DNA of 7,491 nucleotides. Origin: CANHCC01 sp040381555 (GTDB lineage: Bacteria > Bacteroidota > Bacteroidia > J057 > RFSG01). Each line of letters opens with the position of its first letter. Position 1 is the stretch's first letter. The notes under the pieces were generated by a model. The model worked only from the letters and a program-made list of their open reading frames with translations. It had not been told where the DNA came from and did no database searches. This document shows positions 7,043 through 7,491 of this stretch, one piece after another. The position numbers and the translations under genes are program-made. The DNA lies in assembly GCA_040381555.1 (NCBI GenBank), contig JBEIHC010000128.1, positions 1-7,491 of the forward strand, read 5' to 3'.

Positions 7043-7049
7043 CCTCCTT
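7043..7049 (-). promoter_or_regulatory. Strong Shine-Dalgarno-like site of the leader ORF
   Basis: On the minus strand this reads AAGGAGG, ten bases before the ATG at 7032. The main genes in this window lack such a site, as is usual in Bacteroidota, which makes it stand out. It sits between the -33 and -7 regions of the divergent tRNA promoter on the other strand, so the purine run could also be accidental. Confidence 0.35.
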
Positions 7050-7055
7050 ACTTAC

Positions 7056-7063
7056 TATCTTTG
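7056..7063 (+). promoter_or_regulatory. tRNA-Ser promoter, Bacteroidota -7 element
   Basis: TATCTTTG matches the Bacteroidota -7 consensus TAnnTTTG exactly. It ends 11 bases before the first base of tRNA-Ser, putting the transcription start just ahead of or at the tRNA 5' end. A TTT-rich stretch at about 7031-7036 may serve as a weak -33 element. Strength is inferred from consensus only. Confidence 0.7.
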
Positions 7064-7074
7064 CACTTTCAAAA

Positions 7075-7161
<87 letters not shown>

Positions 7162-7170
7162 CAGAACGAA

Positions 7171-7230
7171 AACGAGACTGAGAACGAGTATGTGCCTACT
7201 CTCATACTCGTTCCCAATCTCAGTCTCGTT
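7171..7230. repeat. Long inverted repeat just after the tRNA gene
   Basis: AACGAGACTGAG (7171-7182) and AACGAGTATG (7183-7192) pair with CATACTCGTT (7203-7212) and CTCAGTCTCGTT (7219-7230). The result is a 22-bp stem with a ten-base loop and a six-base bulge on one side. The right arm is the first unit of the tandem array that follows; the left arm is a reversed copy of that unit. It could help end or process the tRNA transcript, but no T-run follows, so it is not called a terminator. Confidence 0.8.
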
Positions 7231-7491
7231 CTAACCCAACTCTCATACTCGTTCCCATTCCCAGTCTCATTCTAACCCAACTCTCATACTCGTTCCCAAT
7301 CTCAGTCTCGTTCTAACCCAACTCTCATACTCGTTCCCATTCTAACCCAACTCTCATACTCGTTCCCATTCTAACCCAACCCTCATACTCGTTCTCAAAC
7401 TCAGTCTCGTTCTAACCCAACTCTCATACTCGTTCCCATTCTAACCCAACCCTCATACTCGTTCTCAAACTCAGTCTCGTTCTAACCCAAC
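7201..7491. repeat. Tandem array of 41- and 29-base units, running off the right edge
   Basis: Units start with CTCATACTCGTT at 7201, 7242, 7283, 7324, 7353, 7382, 7423 and 7452, giving spacings of 41, 41, 41, 29, 29, 41 and 29. The short unit lacks a 12-base block around CAGTCTCG that the long unit has. The stretch 7353-7421 is repeated exactly at 7423-7491, so the last part has grown as a 70-base long-plus-short pair. Unit lengths are not multiples of three and no frame looks coding. All bases from 7162 to the end are covered by this array and the inverted repeat before it. Confidence 0.95.

Noticed and set aside
7201..7491. CRISPR array
   Set aside because: The units abut each other with no unique spacers, unit length switches between 41 and 29, and no cas gene is present. 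The same reasoning excludes the 23-base units at 699-790.
7201..7491. Repeat-containing protein gene
   Set aside because: Unit lengths of 41 and 29 are not multiples of three, so the frame shifts at every unit, and no open frame spans the array.

Overview
The window looks like a chromosomal segment of a Bacteroidota bacterium, possibly a Saprospira- or Cytophaga-like lineage (inference). Three things point there. The tRNA gene has a TAnnTTTG-type -7 promoter element. The main genes have weak or no Shine-Dalgarno sites. A BatB/BatC pair (von Willebrand A protein plus TPR protein) is present. The base composition is moderate and intergenic repeats are abundant.

Layout from left to right. Positions 1-104 hold the edge of an insertion sequence, probably IS3 family: the first 20 codons of a leftward ORF and a terminal-repeat-like end. 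Positions 105-826 contain no credible gene but are rich in structure: one small hairpin and two copies of a composite palindromic repeat (423-539 and 621-802). Positions 827-6958 hold five genes, all on the minus strand and tightly packed: a peptide/oligopeptide-type substrate-binding lipoprotein, an OppB-class permease, an OppC-class permease, BatB and BatC. OppB/OppC and BatB/BatC each overlap by 4 bases (ATGA), the lipoprotein and OppB are 31 bases apart, and OppC and BatB are 79 bases apart. This is consistent with one transcript read right to left. A palindrome just past batC may end it. A 25-codon upstream ORF with a strong AAGGAGG stops 2 bases before the lipoprotein ATG. Divergent from the operon is a complete tRNA-Ser(GCU) at 7075-7161. 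It is followed by an inverted repeat and then a tandem array of 41- and 29-base units that runs off the right edge.

How the genes work together (inference from families): the lipoprotein should capture a peptide-like ligand outside the inner membrane and pass it to the OppB/OppC channel. No ATPase (OppD/OppF) is encoded here, so it must lie elsewhere. BatB and BatC belong to the Bat group, whose members are usually found with MoxR ATPase, DUF58, BatA and BatD. None of those partners is in the window, and the space after batC is repeats and an insertion element. The most notable points are this opp-bat fusion operon, the large lineage-type insertions in both permeases, the leader ORF, and the two different repeat families flanking the operon.
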